From JBCCEV01 sp039030125 (GTDB lineage: Bacteria > Pseudomonadota > Gammaproteobacteria > Ga0077536): DNA of 6,042 bases. Positions 5,884-6,042 of this stretch are shown piece after piece (position 1 is the stretch's first letter; every line of letters begins with the position of its first letter). The stretch spans positions 1 to 6,042 of the forward strand of contig JBCCEV010000203.1 of assembly GCA_039030125.1 (NCBI GenBank), read 5' to 3'. The position numbers and the translations under genes are program-made. A model generated the notes under the pieces. The model saw nothing but the letters and a program-made list of their open reading frames with translations, did not search any database and had not been told where the DNA came from.

Positions 5884-6042
5884 TCAGTCTCCTTGCTTAT
5901 CAGCAGCCTGGATCGCTTTCCAAACGGTACTGGGGCGCACCGGTAACTCAGTTATTTCTACGCCGAAAGGCATCAAGGCGTCACATATCGCGTTGGTTAG
6001 GGCTCCTGAGACCGAGCTCGGTCTACCTTCACCAATTCCGCG
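5884..6042 (-). CDS. Molybdopterin-binding large subunit of a xanthine dehydrogenase / CoxL-family hydroxylase, C-terminal fragment
   Basis: Only the last 52 codons are in view; the gene enters from beyond 6042. The fragment starts RGIGEGRPSSVSGALTNAIC and ends TELPVRPSTVWKAI plus a short tail. This is the typical C-terminus of the molybdenum hydroxylase large subunit: the G-(I/V)-GEG loop holds the catalytic glutamate that activates the Mo-bound water (visible residue 5), and it is followed by the A..NAI.DAL helix and the E-LP-.P..VW end. Such enzymes hydroxylate purines, aldehydes, N-heterocycles or related substrates using water, with electrons passing through FeS and often FAD partner subunits that would lie outside the window. 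The fragment does not determine the substrate. Its close linkage to the ABM and DAD-type genes suggests a catabolic hydroxylase. Confidence 0.82.
   Translation of the reverse strand, partial: RGIGEGRPSSVSGALTNAICDALMPFGVEITELPVRPSTVWKAIQAADKQGD

Overview
This 6,042-bp window is dense bacterial protein-coding DNA of moderate GC content. The fused PntA-type transhydrogenase alpha subunit (519 aa, dehydrogenase domain and membrane segments in one chain) matches the Escherichia coli arrangement rather than the split alpha subunits typical of alphaproteobacteria. With the lipid and aromatic catabolism genes, this suggests a free-living proteobacterium, plausibly a gammaproteobacterium. That assignment is an inference. 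No rRNA, tRNA, insertion sequence, phage gene or CRISPR array was seen.

Left part (1-1678, minus strand): the first 37 codons of pntB lie directly downstream of a complete pntA, 7 nt apart, with the pntB ribosome binding site inside the end of pntA. A good sigma70-type promoter (TTGCTG-N16-TATAAT) precedes pntA, and a GTGGC-AAG-GCCAC palindrome sits at its predicted transcription start. Divergently, on the plus strand, 1824-2468 encodes an FMN-dependent PPOX-type flavoprotein resembling the MSMEG_1061 family.

Middle (2705-4796, minus strand): one gene for a bifunctional enoyl-CoA hydratase / 3-hydroxyacyl-CoA dehydrogenase of the peroxisomal multifunctional enzyme 1 (EHHADH-like) layout. It is broken by an apparent single extra T in a short T run (plus-strand AAAA at 3363-3366). 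Removing one base restores a 696-aa protein with all catalytic residues in place, so this is either a recent pseudogene or a sequence error. It has no thiolase partner in view. Spacers 2469-2704 (convergent) and 4797-5072 hold only weak hairpins and a possible promoter and operator.

Right part (5073-6042, minus strand): a tight operon fragment, in transcription order. It contains the C-terminus of a molybdopterin-binding hydroxylase large subunit (xanthine dehydrogenase / CoxL superfamily), then a 97-aa antibiotic-biosynthesis-monooxygenase-fold protein starting 2 nt later with GTG, then a 159-aa cupin of the 2,4'-dihydroxyacetophenone dioxygenase family. This combination looks like part of an aromatic or heterocycle oxidation pathway of unknown substrate and is the most interesting functional lead in the window. 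The rest of that operon lies beyond 6042.
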